This document shows, piece by piece, positions 1-6,454 of a stretch of 10,049 nucleotides of DNA. The notes below the pieces were generated by a model. The model was not told the origin of the DNA. It did not search any database and saw only the letters and a list, made by a program, of their open reading frames with translations. Position 1 is the stretch's first letter; every line of letters starts with the position of its first letter. The stretch lies in assembly GCA_934446285.1 (NCBI GenBank), contig CAKSEI010000040.1:1-10049 (forward strand). Reading direction: 5' to 3'. The translations under genes were made by a program, and so were the position numbers. This DNA comes from an uncultured Eubacteriales bacterium (lineage in GTDB: Bacteria; Bacillota; Clostridia; Oscillospirales; CAG-272).

Positions 1-720
1 ATGGTATGCCTTGTCGTAAACGGCACTCTGACCGAAGGAGAGCGGTACGCTCAGAGCATTGTTTCCGCCTTTCCGTGCGTAAAGACGGTTCTGCTCAATT
101 ATAACGAAAAGAATACAAACGTAGTCCTCGGCGACAGATACGAGGTGCTGTACGGAGACGGCATCATACGCGACAAGCTTTGTTCGAATACATATGAAAT
201 CTCCGCGCCGTCATTTTATCAGATAAACCGCGACACCGCCGAGGCGCTCTACCGACACGCCGCCGAGCTTGCGGAAATAAAGCCGGACGACAGAGTAGCC
301 GACCTCTACTGCGGCATAGGCACAATAGGACTGAGTGCTGCGGCAGAGTACGAGATGAGCACTCTCATCGGCGTGGAGATAGTGCCGGAGGCTGTGGAAA
401 ATGCACGCAGAAACGCAGAGCTGAACGGCATAAAGAACGCCCGTTTCTACTGCGGAGACGCAAACGACAGCCACATAGACACCTGCAATAAAATATTCGT
501 CGATCCACCGAGAAAGGGGCTGTCTCCCGCGCTCATCTCGCGCATGGCGGAGCTTGCCCCGGAAAGAGTGGTATACATCTCGTGTGCGCCCGACACGCTC
601 GCACGCGACATTGCCTCCCTCTCAAAGTTCGGATTTTCGACAGACGAGATTTTTACATACGATATGTTCCCGCGCACGGCACATACGGAATCCCTTACCG
701 TACTCAAGCCGAAAAAATAA
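1..720 (+). CDS. 23S rRNA (uracil-5-)-methyltransferase RlmD/RumA-type, 3' part
   Basis: C-terminal 239 residues of a SAM-dependent RNA uracil-C5 methyltransferase of the TrmA/RlmD family, which makes m5U in 23S rRNA. Seen: SFYQIN (residues 71-76 of this fragment), SAM-binding motif DLYCGIGTIGL (101-111), DPPRKG (168-173), the SCAPDTLARD stretch whose Cys195 is the expected catalytic nucleophile, and Glu230 in the AHTESL tail, the expected general base. Family members are about 400-460 residues, so the TRAM domain and Fe-S cysteines lie upstream of the window. The ATG at base 1 is probably an internal Met rather than the true start. The stop is followed after 19 nt by the next gene on the same strand, so co-transcription is likely. 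The methyltransferase call is firm. The exact target uridine (RlmD versus RlmC/RlmCD) cannot be fixed from this part. Confidence 0.93.
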   Translation: MVCLVVNGTLTEGERYAQSIVSAFPCVKTVLLNYNEKNTNVVLGDRYEVLYGDGIIRDKLCSNTYEISAPSFYQINRDTAEALYRHAAELAEIKPDDRVADLYCGIGTIGLSAAAEYEMSTLIGVEIVPEAVENARRNAELNGIKNARFYCGDANDSHIDTCNKIFVDPPRKGLSPALISRMAELAPERVVYISCAPDTLARDIASLSKFGFSTDEIFTYDMFPRTAHTESLTVLKPKK

Positions 721-739
721 AAATACAGGAGAAAAAGTC

Positions 740-2218
740 ATGAGCAAATTTGACCCATTAAAGGATATGCTTGCGGCGTGTGAGGAGGAGAGTCTGACAC
801 TTTCCTTTGACAAAATCGAAAAAATAATGCGCCGGCCGCTCTGCAACTCAGCATTTATTTACGCGGAATACTGGAGCGTGGCGGACGGGCATATACTGCC
901 CAACACAATAAAATCGGCGGGGTATAAGATAACCTCGGTCGATTTAAAAAACAAACGCATTTCACTTAAAAAAATCAGAAAAACCACGGAGAAACCCATG
1001 AAAAAAATCAGAATGGGCGTCATAGGTCTCGGAAACCGCGGCCACGGCGTCATGAATAACGTCATCCTTAACCTCAAGGACGTTGAGGTCACCGCAGTCT
1101 GCGACGAATACGAGGACCGCTGCGAGCGCGCAATCGGAACAGTAAAGGAAAAGAGCGGCAAAGAGCCTTTCTCCACGACCGACTACCGTGAGCTGTTAAA
1201 GAGCGGACTTGTCGATGCAGTCTATGTTGCTACATCTTGGGAGATGCACATAAAGATTTCGATAGACGCAATGCGTGCGGGAGTAGCCGTCGCGATGGAG
1301 GTAGGAGGAGCTTACGACATTTCGGAGTGCTACGACCTTGTTAATACATACGAGCAAACGCACACGCCCATAATGCTTATGGAGAACTGCTGCTTTGACA
1401 AAAACGAGCTGCTGGCCACGTCCATGGTACGCAAGGGCAAGCTCGGCACGGTAGTGCACTGTGCGGGAGCTTACGCTCACGACCTGCGATCCGAGATAGC
1501 GGGAGGAAACGTCAACCGTCACTACCGTCTGCGCAACTACCTCACGAGAAACTGCGAAAACTACCCGACCCACGAGCTTGGACCTATCGCGAAGCTGCTC
1601 AATATCAACAGGGGAAATCGAATGGTTTCCCTCGTCTCCGTCGCGTCGAAATCGGCGGGAATGCATGATTATCTCGCGGCAAAGGAGGATGCAGACAAGA
1701 CGATAGCAGATAAGAATTTCGCGCAGGGCGACATAGTCACGACGATAATCACCTGCGCAGGCGGTGAGACCATACTTCTCAGACTCGATACCACCCTGCC
1801 TCGTTTCTACAACCGTGAGTTTACCGTCCGCGGGACAAAGGGTCTCTACGAGCAGGGCAACAACGTATTTTTCCTCGACGGCATGCCCGAGGCGGGAGTA
1901 CCGGACTTCTATAAGGAGAATTACTCCAACGCCGATAAATACACGGATGAGTTTATGCCCTCGATATGGAAGGATATAACCGAGGAACAGAAGCAGACGG
2001 GTCACGGAGGAATGGACGGATTTGAATTTCTCGCATTCACCGATGCGCTGAAGAACGGCAAGGAAATGCCGATAGACGTCTACGACGCAGCGGCATGGAT
2101 GTGTATCTCGGCTCTCTCCGAACGCTCAATAGCGCAGGGCGGCGCGCCGCAGAGCATCCCCGACTTCACGAACGGCAAGTGGGTAATAAGAGAGCCTAAG
2201 GACGTAGTGGAGCTTTAA
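740..2218 (+). CDS. DUF7662-like domain fused to GH109-like Gfo/Idh/MocA oxidoreductase
   Basis: A 492-residue open frame starting at ATG 740 behind AGGAG (727-731). Residues 1-80 resemble the small DUF7662 family (LTLSFDKIEKIM, then a Tyr/Trp-rich part, then ITSVDLKNKRISL), which I know mainly as stand-alone proteins of about 80 residues with no known function. Residues 87-492 are a complete Gfo/Idh/MocA oxidoreductase beginning MKKIRMGVIGLGNRG: Rossmann dinucleotide motif GLGNRG, EVGGAYD after the sheet, MLMENCCF, and YPTHELGP followed by LNINRGNR. The last two resemble GH109 enzymes, in which the Tyr and His of YPTH serve an NAD-dependent alpha-N-acetylgalactosaminidase mechanism. No signal peptide is visible, so it should be cytoplasmic. 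A second ribosome site and ATG (998) lie in frame at the junction, so one fused protein, two proteins, or both may be made. The substrate is not known; hexosaminidase is an inference, and a simple sugar dehydrogenase is the alternative. Confidence 0.85.
   Translation: MSKFDPLKDMLAACEEESLTLSFDKIEKIMRRPLCNSAFIYAEYWSVADGHILPNTIKSAGYKITSVDLKNKRISLKKIRKTTEKPMKKIRMGVIGLGNRGHGVMNNVILNLKDVEVTAVCDEYEDRCERAIGTVKEKSGKEPFSTTDYRELLKSGLVDAVYVATSWEMHIKISIDAMRAGVAVAMEVGGAYDISECYDLVNTYEQTHTPIMLMENCCFDKNELLATSMVRKGKLGTVVHCAGAYAHDLRSEIAGGNVNRHYRLRNYLTRNCENYPTHELGPIAKLLNINRGNRMVSLVSVASKSAGMHDYLAAKEDADKTIADKNFAQGDIVTTIITCAGGETILLRLDTTLPRFYNREFTVRGTKGLYEQGNNVFFLDGMPEAGVPDFYKENYSNADKYTDEFMPSIWKDITEEQKQTGHGGMDGFEFLAFTDALKNGKEMPIDVYDAAAWMCISALSERSIAQGGAPQSIPDFTNGKWVIREPKDVVEL
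968..1013 (+). repeat. 13-bp direct repeat flanking the fusion junction
   Basis: AAAAAAATCAGAA occurs at 968-980 and 1001-1013, 33 bp apart and in the same frame, encoding KKIR both times. It lies across the end of the DUF7662-like domain and the beginning of the oxidoreductase. It may be a trace of the event that joined them, or a chance result of two Lys-rich stretches. Confidence 0.5.
988..1000 (+). promoter_or_regulatory. Internal Shine-Dalgarno and ATG at the domain junction
   Basis: GGAG (988-991) is followed by 6 nt and ATG (998-1000), in frame with the ATG at 740. Initiation here gives a 406-residue oxidoreductase starting exactly where the Gfo/Idh/MocA fold normally starts. The spacing and strength are as good as those of ordinary starts in this window, so internal initiation is credible. 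Whether it is used is inference. Confidence 0.6.
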
Positions 2219-2248
2219 GAAAACCGCGTAAAAACCCGCAAAAGTCAC

Positions 2249-2282
2249 GGCAGGGCGGCTCTTTTGCCTCCCTGCCTTTTTT
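2249..2282 (+). terminator. Rho-independent terminator of the rlmD/oxidoreductase unit
   Basis: Stem GGCAGGG (2249-2255) / CCCTGCC (2270-2276), with a short inner GGC/GCC pairing, then six T (2277-2282). It lies 30 nt after the oxidoreductase stop. Confidence 0.85.
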
Positions 2283-2287
2283 GCGTC

Positions 2288-2324
2288 AAAAAAGGCACTT
2301 CCCTGAGGGAAGTGCCTCTTTTTT
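2288..2324 (-). terminator. Bidirectional terminator, mainly for uraA
   Basis: Perfect 11-bp stem AGGCACTTCCC (2293-2303) / GGGAAGTGCCT (2307-2317) with a 3-nt loop. A run of six A (2288-2293) on one side and six T (2319-2324) on the other let it work for both convergent transcription units. Confidence 0.88.
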
Positions 2325-2334
2325 CGATTACGCC

Positions 2335-3678
2335 TTACTCCTCGTCCTTTTTCGGAGAGACGATAAGGTTTACTATTATACCGAGAATGAGCGCGCACGC
2401 AACCTCGGTGAGCGTTACTGCATTGAAAGATACAGTCATGCCGCCGATGCCGGCTATCAGTATAACCGATACGACGAAGAGATTCTTATTCTGACCGAGG
2501 TCAACCGACTGTATCATCTTAAGACCGGATACCGCGATAAAGCCGTAGAGCGTTATGCAGACGCCGCCCATTACACAGCTGGGAATTGTCGCGAGGAACG
2601 TCGTAAACGGAGCTACGAACGATGCCACCATGCACATTATCGCCGTCGCGAGGATAGTGACAACCGAGGCGTTGCCCGAGATGGCTACACAGCCTACCGA
2701 CTCACCGTATGTCGTATTGGGGCAGCCTCCGAAAAGTGCACCGAATACAGAGCCTACACCGTCACCGAGCAGAGTCCTGTGCAGTCCCGGTTCCTCAAGC
2801 AGGTCGCTGTCGATAATGCTTGAGAGGTTCTTGTGGTCGGCAATGTGCTCGGCAAATACAACGAAAGCAACCGGTACATATGCCACGGCAATCGTCGCGA
2901 TGAACTCGGGAGTAATGTCCTTAAAGCCGTCAAACGCCTTTGCAAAGGTGAACGCAGGCAGCCACTGCATATTCTGGAACTTTGAGAAATCTATTATCTG
3001 AAGTGCGGCAATATCAGCGCTGTTGCCGATTACCGTAAAGATTGCAGCCACGGCGTAGCCTGCGCATATACCGATGATGAAGGGTATCATCTTGAGCATC
3101 TTTTTGCCGTATACCGAGCAGGTGATGGTAACGAGGAGCGTTACCAGACCGCATATCATGCAAATATAGGGAGAAGCATTCTGCACGAGGACACCGTCGA
3201 CCTCATGCGAAACATTACCCGTGGAGAAGTCGCTTATTGCGTTGCCCGCGAGCGAAAGACCGATTATCGCGACCGTAGGACCGATAACGACTGCGGGCAT
3301 GAGCTTATTTATCCACTTGACGCCTGCAATCTTGACGACAACAGCGATAACAACGTATACAAGCCCTGCAAAAATCGCACCTATGATAAGTCCGGCGTGA
3401 CCCGCAGCAGCAGAAGTCGCCCCGGCGAAAGCCGCAAGCATAGAGCCGATGAAGGCGAAAGACGAGCCGAGAAATACGGGGCTTTTGAATTTCGTGAAGA
3501 GAAGGTAAACGATAGTTCCGACTCCCGCGCCGAAGAGAGCTGCGGACTGGGACATGCCGTTTCCGACAATTGACGGGACAGCGATAGTTGCCGCTAAGAT
3601 AGCGAGCAGCTGCTGGAACGCGAATACAAGGACGCGGCCGACGGGCGGCTTATCCTTTACACCGTAAGTAAGTTTCAT
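2335..3678 (-). CDS. uraA: Uracil permease (NCS2 nucleobase transporter)
   Basis: A 447-residue polytopic membrane protein of the nucleobase:cation symporter-2 family that imports uracil, in the UraA/PyrP group. Seen: the N-terminal FQQLLAI and PSIVG region, LGSSFAFIG (70-78), MPAVVIGPTVAIIG (127-140), AEHI with Glu277, and NTTYGES (321-327) with Glu326. These two Glu match the uracil-contacting acids of E. coli UraA (Glu241 and Glu290). Repeated hydrophobic stretches fit the family's 14 segments. The start at 3678 is chosen because an excellent ribosome site (GGAGG, complement of 3685-3689, 6 nt spacing) precedes it and the next upstream ATG would add an unlikely polar extension. It follows pyrR by 58 nt without a terminator, so both share the pyrR promoter and attenuator. 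The pyrR neighbourhood supports uracil over xanthine or urate as substrate. Confidence 0.94.
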   Translation of the reverse strand: MKLTYGVKDKPPVGRVLVFAFQQLLAILAATIAVPSIVGNGMSQSAALFGAGVGTIVYLLFTKFKSPVFLGSSFAFIGSMLAAFAGATSAAAGHAGLIIGAIFAGLVYVVIAVVVKIAGVKWINKLMPAVVIGPTVAIIGLSLAGNAISDFSTGNVSHEVDGVLVQNASPYICMICGLVTLLVTITCSVYGKKMLKMIPFIIGICAGYAVAAIFTVIGNSADIAALQIIDFSKFQNMQWLPAFTFAKAFDGFKDITPEFIATIAVAYVPVAFVVFAEHIADHKNLSSIIDSDLLEEPGLHRTLLGDGVGSVFGALFGGCPNTTYGESVGCVAISGNASVVTILATAIMCMVASFVAPFTTFLATIPSCVMGGVCITLYGFIAVSGLKMIQSVDLGQNKNLFVVSVILIAGIGGMTVSFNAVTLTEVACALILGIIVNLIVSPKKDEE

Positions 3679-3736
3679 GATGTTCCTCCGTTTTTTGCAC
3701 TTTTGTGCTTCATTTATATTGAGCGGCAGAGCCGTA

Positions 3737-4273
3737 TCAACCGTATAGTTCGACGCACATTCTGTCATCGTAAGGCGGTATTCTTACGTATATGCGTTCG
3801 CTTTTTGACGTAGGCACGTTCTTGCCTACATAGTCACCGCGTATGGGCAGCTCTCTATGTCCGCGGTCGACGAGCACCGCGAGCTGAACGCTCTTCGGTC
3901 TGCCGAAACGCAGCAGCCCCTCGAGAGCCGCACGTGCCGTCCGTCCCGTATAGAGTACGTCATCGACGAGCACAACGTGCTTTTCCCCGATATCAAAGGG
4001 AATGTGAGAGTCGGAGAGCACCGGCTCGTCATTTTTCTTCTCAAGGTCGTCGCGATAAAATGTTATGTCAAGCTCCCCGACGGGTACGCGCGTACCCTCA
4101 ATCTTTTCTATATTGTCGGAAATCATCTCGGCAAGCGGCACACCCCTGCGTCGTATACCGACGAGGCAGACCCCGCCCGCTCCGCCGTTGCGCTCAAGTA
4201 TCTCGTGAGATATGCGCCGCGTCGCGCGCTCAAGCGCCGCATTGTCCATAATAGTAGCCTTGTAATCCGCCAT
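3737..4273 (-). CDS. pyrR: Bifunctional pyr RNA-binding attenuator / uracil phosphoribosyltransferase
   Basis: A 178-residue PyrR, the usual family length. It binds pyr leader RNA when UMP/UTP is high and promotes termination, and it has weak uracil phosphoribosyltransferase activity (uracil + PRPP to UMP). Seen: the type I PRPP-binding loop VVLVDDVLYTGRT (100-112), the RRRGVPLA segment (41-48), the PyrR signature RGHRELPIRGDYVGKN (137-152), and GELDITFYRDD (66-76). The start at 4273 is set by GGGAG about 7 nt upstream; longer versions would run through the leader terminator. It is first in a two-gene unit with uraA, and its leader carries a complete PyrR-type switch, so it is predicted to be autoregulated. 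Confidence 0.96.
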   Translation of the reverse strand: MADYKATIMDNAALERATRRISHEILERNGGAGGVCLVGIRRRGVPLAEMISDNIEKIEGTRVPVGELDITFYRDDLEKKNDEPVLSDSHIPFDIGEKHVVLVDDVLYTGRTARAALEGLLRFGRPKSVQLAVLVDRGHRELPIRGDYVGKNVPTSKSERIYVRIPPYDDRMCVELYG

Positions 4274-4285
4274 TTTTTCTCCCGA

Positions 4286-4314
4286 CAAAACAAAACGCCG
4301 TGCAGATGCACGGC
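4286..4314 (-). terminator. pyr leader attenuation terminator
   Basis: Read on the - strand: stem GCCGTGC (4314-4308) / GCACGGC (4303-4297) with a 4-nt loop, then GTTTTGTTTTG (4296-4286). It ends just before the pyrR ribosome site, the right place for an attenuator. Confidence 0.88.
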
Positions 4315-4339
4315 TAATCGCATAACTTTCCCGCATGGG

Positions 4340-4378
4340 TATACGCAACCTTTGCCGGCATCTCTGTACCGTCCTTAA
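4340..4378 (-). promoter_or_regulatory. PyrR-binding anti-antiterminator in the pyr leader
   Basis: The leader RNA contains ACAGAGAUGCCGGCAAAGG (complement of 4348-4366), close to the PyrR-binding consensus UCCAGAGAGGCU...AAGG. Within it AUGCCGGC (4361-4354) is complementary to GCCGUGCAU (4314-4306), the 5' arm of the terminator, leaving one bulged U. That pairing is the antiterminator. When PyrR holds the upstream hairpin, AUGCCGGC is hidden and the terminator can form. The sequence is seen directly; the PyrR role follows from the known mechanism and the adjacent pyrR gene. Confidence 0.82.
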
Positions 4379-4401
4379 AAGGGTTTTTTCTTATCTCGTA
4401 G

Positions 4402-4430
4402 ATTATATCACCTTTTCGCCGCTTTGTAAA
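4402..4430 (-). promoter_or_regulatory. pyrR-uraA promoter
   Basis: On the - strand: TTTACA (4430-4425), 17-bp spacer, perfect TATAAT (4407-4402). The predicted start is near 4395, giving a leader of about 120 nt with the attenuator. The A-rich stretch behind the -35 (4431-4450) could act as an UP element. Confidence 0.88.
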
Positions 4431-4435
4431 CAGAA

Positions 4436-4506
4436 AAATCAAAAAAAGTTAAAATTTTTTTGGGGGCTTGGGCGTGCCCCATCCTCTGTTTTTTTGTCGT
4501 ATGTTA
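4436..4506. other. A/T-tract-rich core of the divergent pyrR / NifU-like intergenic region
   Basis: Runs of A and T (4441-4447, 4455-4461, 4489-4495) surround a G/C patch with a weak GGGGC/GCCCC pairing (4463-4467 / 4476-4480). It lies behind the -35 boxes of both divergent promoters. No gene, clear terminator or operator is seen; bent DNA or UP-element use is possible. Confidence 0.35.
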
Positions 4507-4535
4507 TTGATTTTAGAGTTTAAATGTTGTATAAT
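4507..4535 (+). promoter_or_regulatory. Promoter of the NifU-like / GGGtGRT unit
   Basis: TTGATT (4507-4512), 17-bp spacer, perfect TATAAT (4530-4535). The predicted start is near 4542, giving a short leader of about 29 nt before ATG 4571. Confidence 0.85.
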
Positions 4536-4570
4536 TGATGACGGTAAAAAACTGACTAAGGAGTGTAACA

Positions 4571-5263
4571 ATGAAATATTCAGCAGAAGTTGAAAGCATG
4601 TGTCCTCTTGCCAAGGCTGCATACCACGGTCCCGCTCCCATCCCGCAGGAGGGAAAGTGGACTCAGGCCATGGAGATAAAGGATATCTCCGGCTTTACTC
4701 ACGGTATCGGCTGGTGCGCACCGCAGCAGGGAGCGTGCAAGCTCTCTCTCAATGTCAAGGAGGGCATAATCCAAGAGGCTCTCGTAGAGACGGTAGGATG
4801 TTCCGGCATGACTCACTCGGCTGCCATGGCGTCCGAGATACTCGTTGGCAAGACGCTGCTTGAGGCGCTCAACACCGACCTCGTATGCGACGCCATCAAC
4901 ACGGCGATGCGCGAGCTCTTCCTCCAGATTGTCTACGGTCGTACACAGACCGCCTTCTCCGAGGACGGACTGCAGATAGGCGCGGGACTCGAGGACCTCG
5001 GAAAGGGACTTCGCTCGCAGGTCGGCACTACATATGCAACCCTCGCAAAAGGTCCGCGTTACCTTGAGCTTGCCGAGGGCTACATAACTAAGGTTGCCGT
5101 TGATAAGGAAGGCGCGATTATCGGCTACAAGTTCGTTCATCTCGGAAAGATGATGGACATGATAAAGGGCGGTATGGACGCAAACGAAGCATATGAAAAA
5201 GCAAGCGGTCAGTACGGACGCGTCGCAGACGCCGACAGACTCATCGATCCGCGCAAAGAGTAA
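4571..5263 (+). CDS. NifU/IscU-type scaffold-like protein with C-terminal extension
   Basis: A 230-residue protein. Residues 56-95 resemble the NifU N-terminal/IscU fold: Cys56-KLSLNVKEGII and then VGCSGMTHSAAMASEI with Cys77. They line up with the CGD and GCGSA cysteines of IscU, which hold a nascent Fe-S cluster. Cys106 (LVCDAI) may be the third ligand; Cys11 and Cys49 are extra. The Asp after the first Cys of IscU is Lys here. IscU proteins are about 130 residues, so the roughly 100 C-terminal residues (from about 130 on) are an addition without a motif I recognise. The start follows AAGGAG (4558-4563) at 7 nt. It is the first gene of its own promoter-terminator unit, 20 nt before the GGGtGRT gene, a pairing I know from other Clostridia. 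A role in Fe-S assembly is inferred from the fold; the actual client is unknown. Confidence 0.85.
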   Translation: MKYSAEVESMCPLAKAAYHGPAPIPQEGKWTQAMEIKDISGFTHGIGWCAPQQGACKLSLNVKEGIIQEALVETVGCSGMTHSAAMASEILVGKTLLEALNTDLVCDAINTAMRELFLQIVYGRTQTAFSEDGLQIGAGLEDLGKGLRSQVGTTYATLAKGPRYLELAEGYITKVAVDKEGAIIGYKFVHLGKMMDMIKGGMDANEAYEKASGQYGRVADADRLIDPRKE

Positions 5264-5283
5264 TAAGGGAGGAGTTAATCACT

Positions 5284-6285
5284 ATGGCATTATTTGAGAG
5301 CTACGAAAGAAGAATAGACCAGATAAACGCAGAGCTTGCCCGCCACGGTATCTCTTCCATAGAGGAAGCCAAGGAAATCTGCGACAAGTACGGCGTTGAC
5401 GCCTACGGCATCACAAAGGGCATTCAGCCGATATGCTTTGAGAACGCGGCATGGGCTTACGAGGTAGGTGCTGCCATCGCACTCAAGGAGCAGGTAAAGA
5501 GCGCGGCAGAGGCTGCGGAAAAGATAGGTCTCGGTCTGCAGTCATTCTGCATTCCCGGCTCGGTCGCAGACGACCGTAAGGTCGGTCTCGGCCACGGTAA
5601 TCTCGGCGCAATGCTTCTGCGCGACGAGACAAAGTGCTTTGCATTTCTCGCAGGTCATGAGTCCTTTGCGGCAGCAGAGGGCGCTATCGGACTTGCAAAG
5701 AGCGCAAACAAGGCACGTAAGGAGGACCTGAGAGTTATCCTTAACGGTCTCGGCAAGGATGCGGCACAGATTATTTCCCGCATCAATGGCTTTACCTACG
5801 TTCAGACGAAGTTTGACTACTATACCGGTAAGGTTGAGATAGTACGCGAGATAGCATACTCCGACGGCGAGCGCGCAAAGGTTCGCTGCTACGGCGCAGA
5901 CGACGTCCGCGAGGGCGTTGCAATCATGCACCTTGAGGGAGTCGATGTCTCCATCACGGGTAACTCGACTAACCCGACCCGTTTCCAGCACCCCGTTGCG
6001 GGAACGTACAAGAAGGAATGCATCGAGCAGGGCAAGAAGTACTTCTCCGTTGCCTCCGGCGGCGGTACGGGACGTACACTCCACCCCGACAACATGGCTG
6101 CAGGTCCTGCATCCTACGGCATGACCGATACAATGGGACGTATGCACTCCGACGCTCAGTTCGCAGGCTCGTCCTCCGTGCCCGCACACGTTGAGATGAT
6201 GGGGCTCATCGGCATGGGCAACAACCCGATGGTCGGCGCTACCGTTGCCGTCGCCGTCGCGGTTTACGAGGCACTTAACAAGTAA
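5284..6285 (+). CDS. GGGtGRT family protein, function unknown
   Basis: A 333-residue protein of the GGGtGRT family (Pfam GGGtGRT), named after a motif seen here as GGGTGRT at residues 259-265. The surrounding block is the likely functional core: TGNSTNPTRFQHPV (225-238) before the motif, then LHPDNMAAGP (266-275), GRMHSDAQF (285-293) and VPAHVEMMG (299-307). It is Gly-, His- and Asn-rich, as in ligand- or metal-binding sites. Cys residues at 33, 51, 89, 118, 202 and 246 form no CxxC pair. There is no signal peptide or membrane segment except a short Ala/Val-rich C-terminal stretch, so a cytoplasmic protein is expected. The ribosome site AAGGGAGGAG (5265-5274) lies about 9 nt before ATG. The constant partnership with a NifU-like scaffold suggests the two act together, perhaps on an Fe-S or redox cofactor; this is inference. 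Confidence 0.9.
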   Translation: MALFESYERRIDQINAELARHGISSIEEAKEICDKYGVDAYGITKGIQPICFENAAWAYEVGAAIALKEQVKSAAEAAEKIGLGLQSFCIPGSVADDRKVGLGHGNLGAMLLRDETKCFAFLAGHESFAAAEGAIGLAKSANKARKEDLRVILNGLGKDAAQIISRINGFTYVQTKFDYYTGKVEIVREIAYSDGERAKVRCYGADDVREGVAIMHLEGVDVSITGNSTNPTRFQHPVAGTYKKECIEQGKKYFSVASGGGTGRTLHPDNMAAGPASYGMTDTMGRMHSDAQFAGSSSVPAHVEMMGLIGMGNNPMVGATVAVAVAVYEALNK

Positions 6286-6309
6286 TAAAAGCGCTTGGCG
6301 CTTGAAAAA

Positions 6310-6338
6310 GGCTCTCGGTTTCACCGAGAGTCTTTTTT
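6310..6338 (+). terminator. Terminator of the NifU-like / GGGtGRT unit
   Basis: Stem GGCTCTCGGT (6310-6319) / ACCGAGAGTC (6323-6332) with one G-T pair and a 3-nt loop, then TTTTTT (6333-6338). AAAAA at 6305-6309 could let it work on the other strand too. Confidence 0.9.
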
Positions 6339-6359
6339 GTGCAAAGCAAAATAACACTC

Positions 6360-6374
6360 GACGGGTGTCCCGTC
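6360..6374. repeat. Small hairpin sharing its tip with the flavodoxin terminator
   Basis: Perfect 6-bp inverted repeat GACGGG (6360-6365) / CCCGTC (6369-6374) around TGT. The central CGGGTGTCCCG is identical to the tip of the next hairpin (6405-6415). No T run follows on either strand, so it is not a terminator by itself. Function unknown. Confidence 0.5.
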
Positions 6375-6390
6375 ATAACAGCATTTGCAT

Positions 6391-6424
6391 AAAAAAACCT
6401 CCCGCGGGTGTCCCGCAGGAGGTT
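6391..6424 (-). terminator. Terminator of the DUF2325-DUF3793-flavodoxin operon
   Basis: 13-bp stem with one C-A mismatch, 6396-6408 / 6412-6424, loop TGT. On the - strand it ends in a run of seven T (complement of 6391-6397). It lies 30 nt beyond the flavodoxin stop. Confidence 0.9.
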
Positions 6425-6454
6425 TCGGTTTATTTGTCGGTTTTATTTAAGACT

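Noticed and set aside
554..739. Upstream extension of the fusion gene to an ATG at 554
   Set aside because: It overlaps the methyltransferase in another frame and has no ribosome site, whereas AGGAG stands correctly before ATG 740.
1196..2005. 269-codon open frame on the - strand
   Set aside because: It lies opposite the oxidoreductase, has no recognisable motif or ribosome site, and its composition looks like an antisense shadow.
2281..2823. 180-codon + strand frame opposite uraA
   Set aside because: Charged, motif-free translation that starts inside the terminator; shadow of uraA.
3695..3708. GCAC-AAAA-GTGC hairpin before the uraA ribosome site
   Set aside because: Only 4 bp and followed by A, not T, in the transcript direction; no basis for a regulatory call.
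3679..3768. Longer uraA start at 3768
   Set aside because: It would overlap the end of pyrR and add a polar extension absent from NCS2 transporters; GGAGG supports 3678.
4274..4348. Longer pyrR start at 4348
   Set aside because: It would place the leader terminator and PyrR switch inside the coding region; the ribosome site supports 4273.
4463..4495. GGGGC/GCCCC hairpin with a later T run as a terminator
   Set aside because: The stem is short and the T run is separated from it by 8 nt; no gene ends there.
5542..6357. 271-codon open frame on the - strand
   Set aside because: It lies opposite the GGGtGRT gene and runs through its terminator; no family resemblance is visible.
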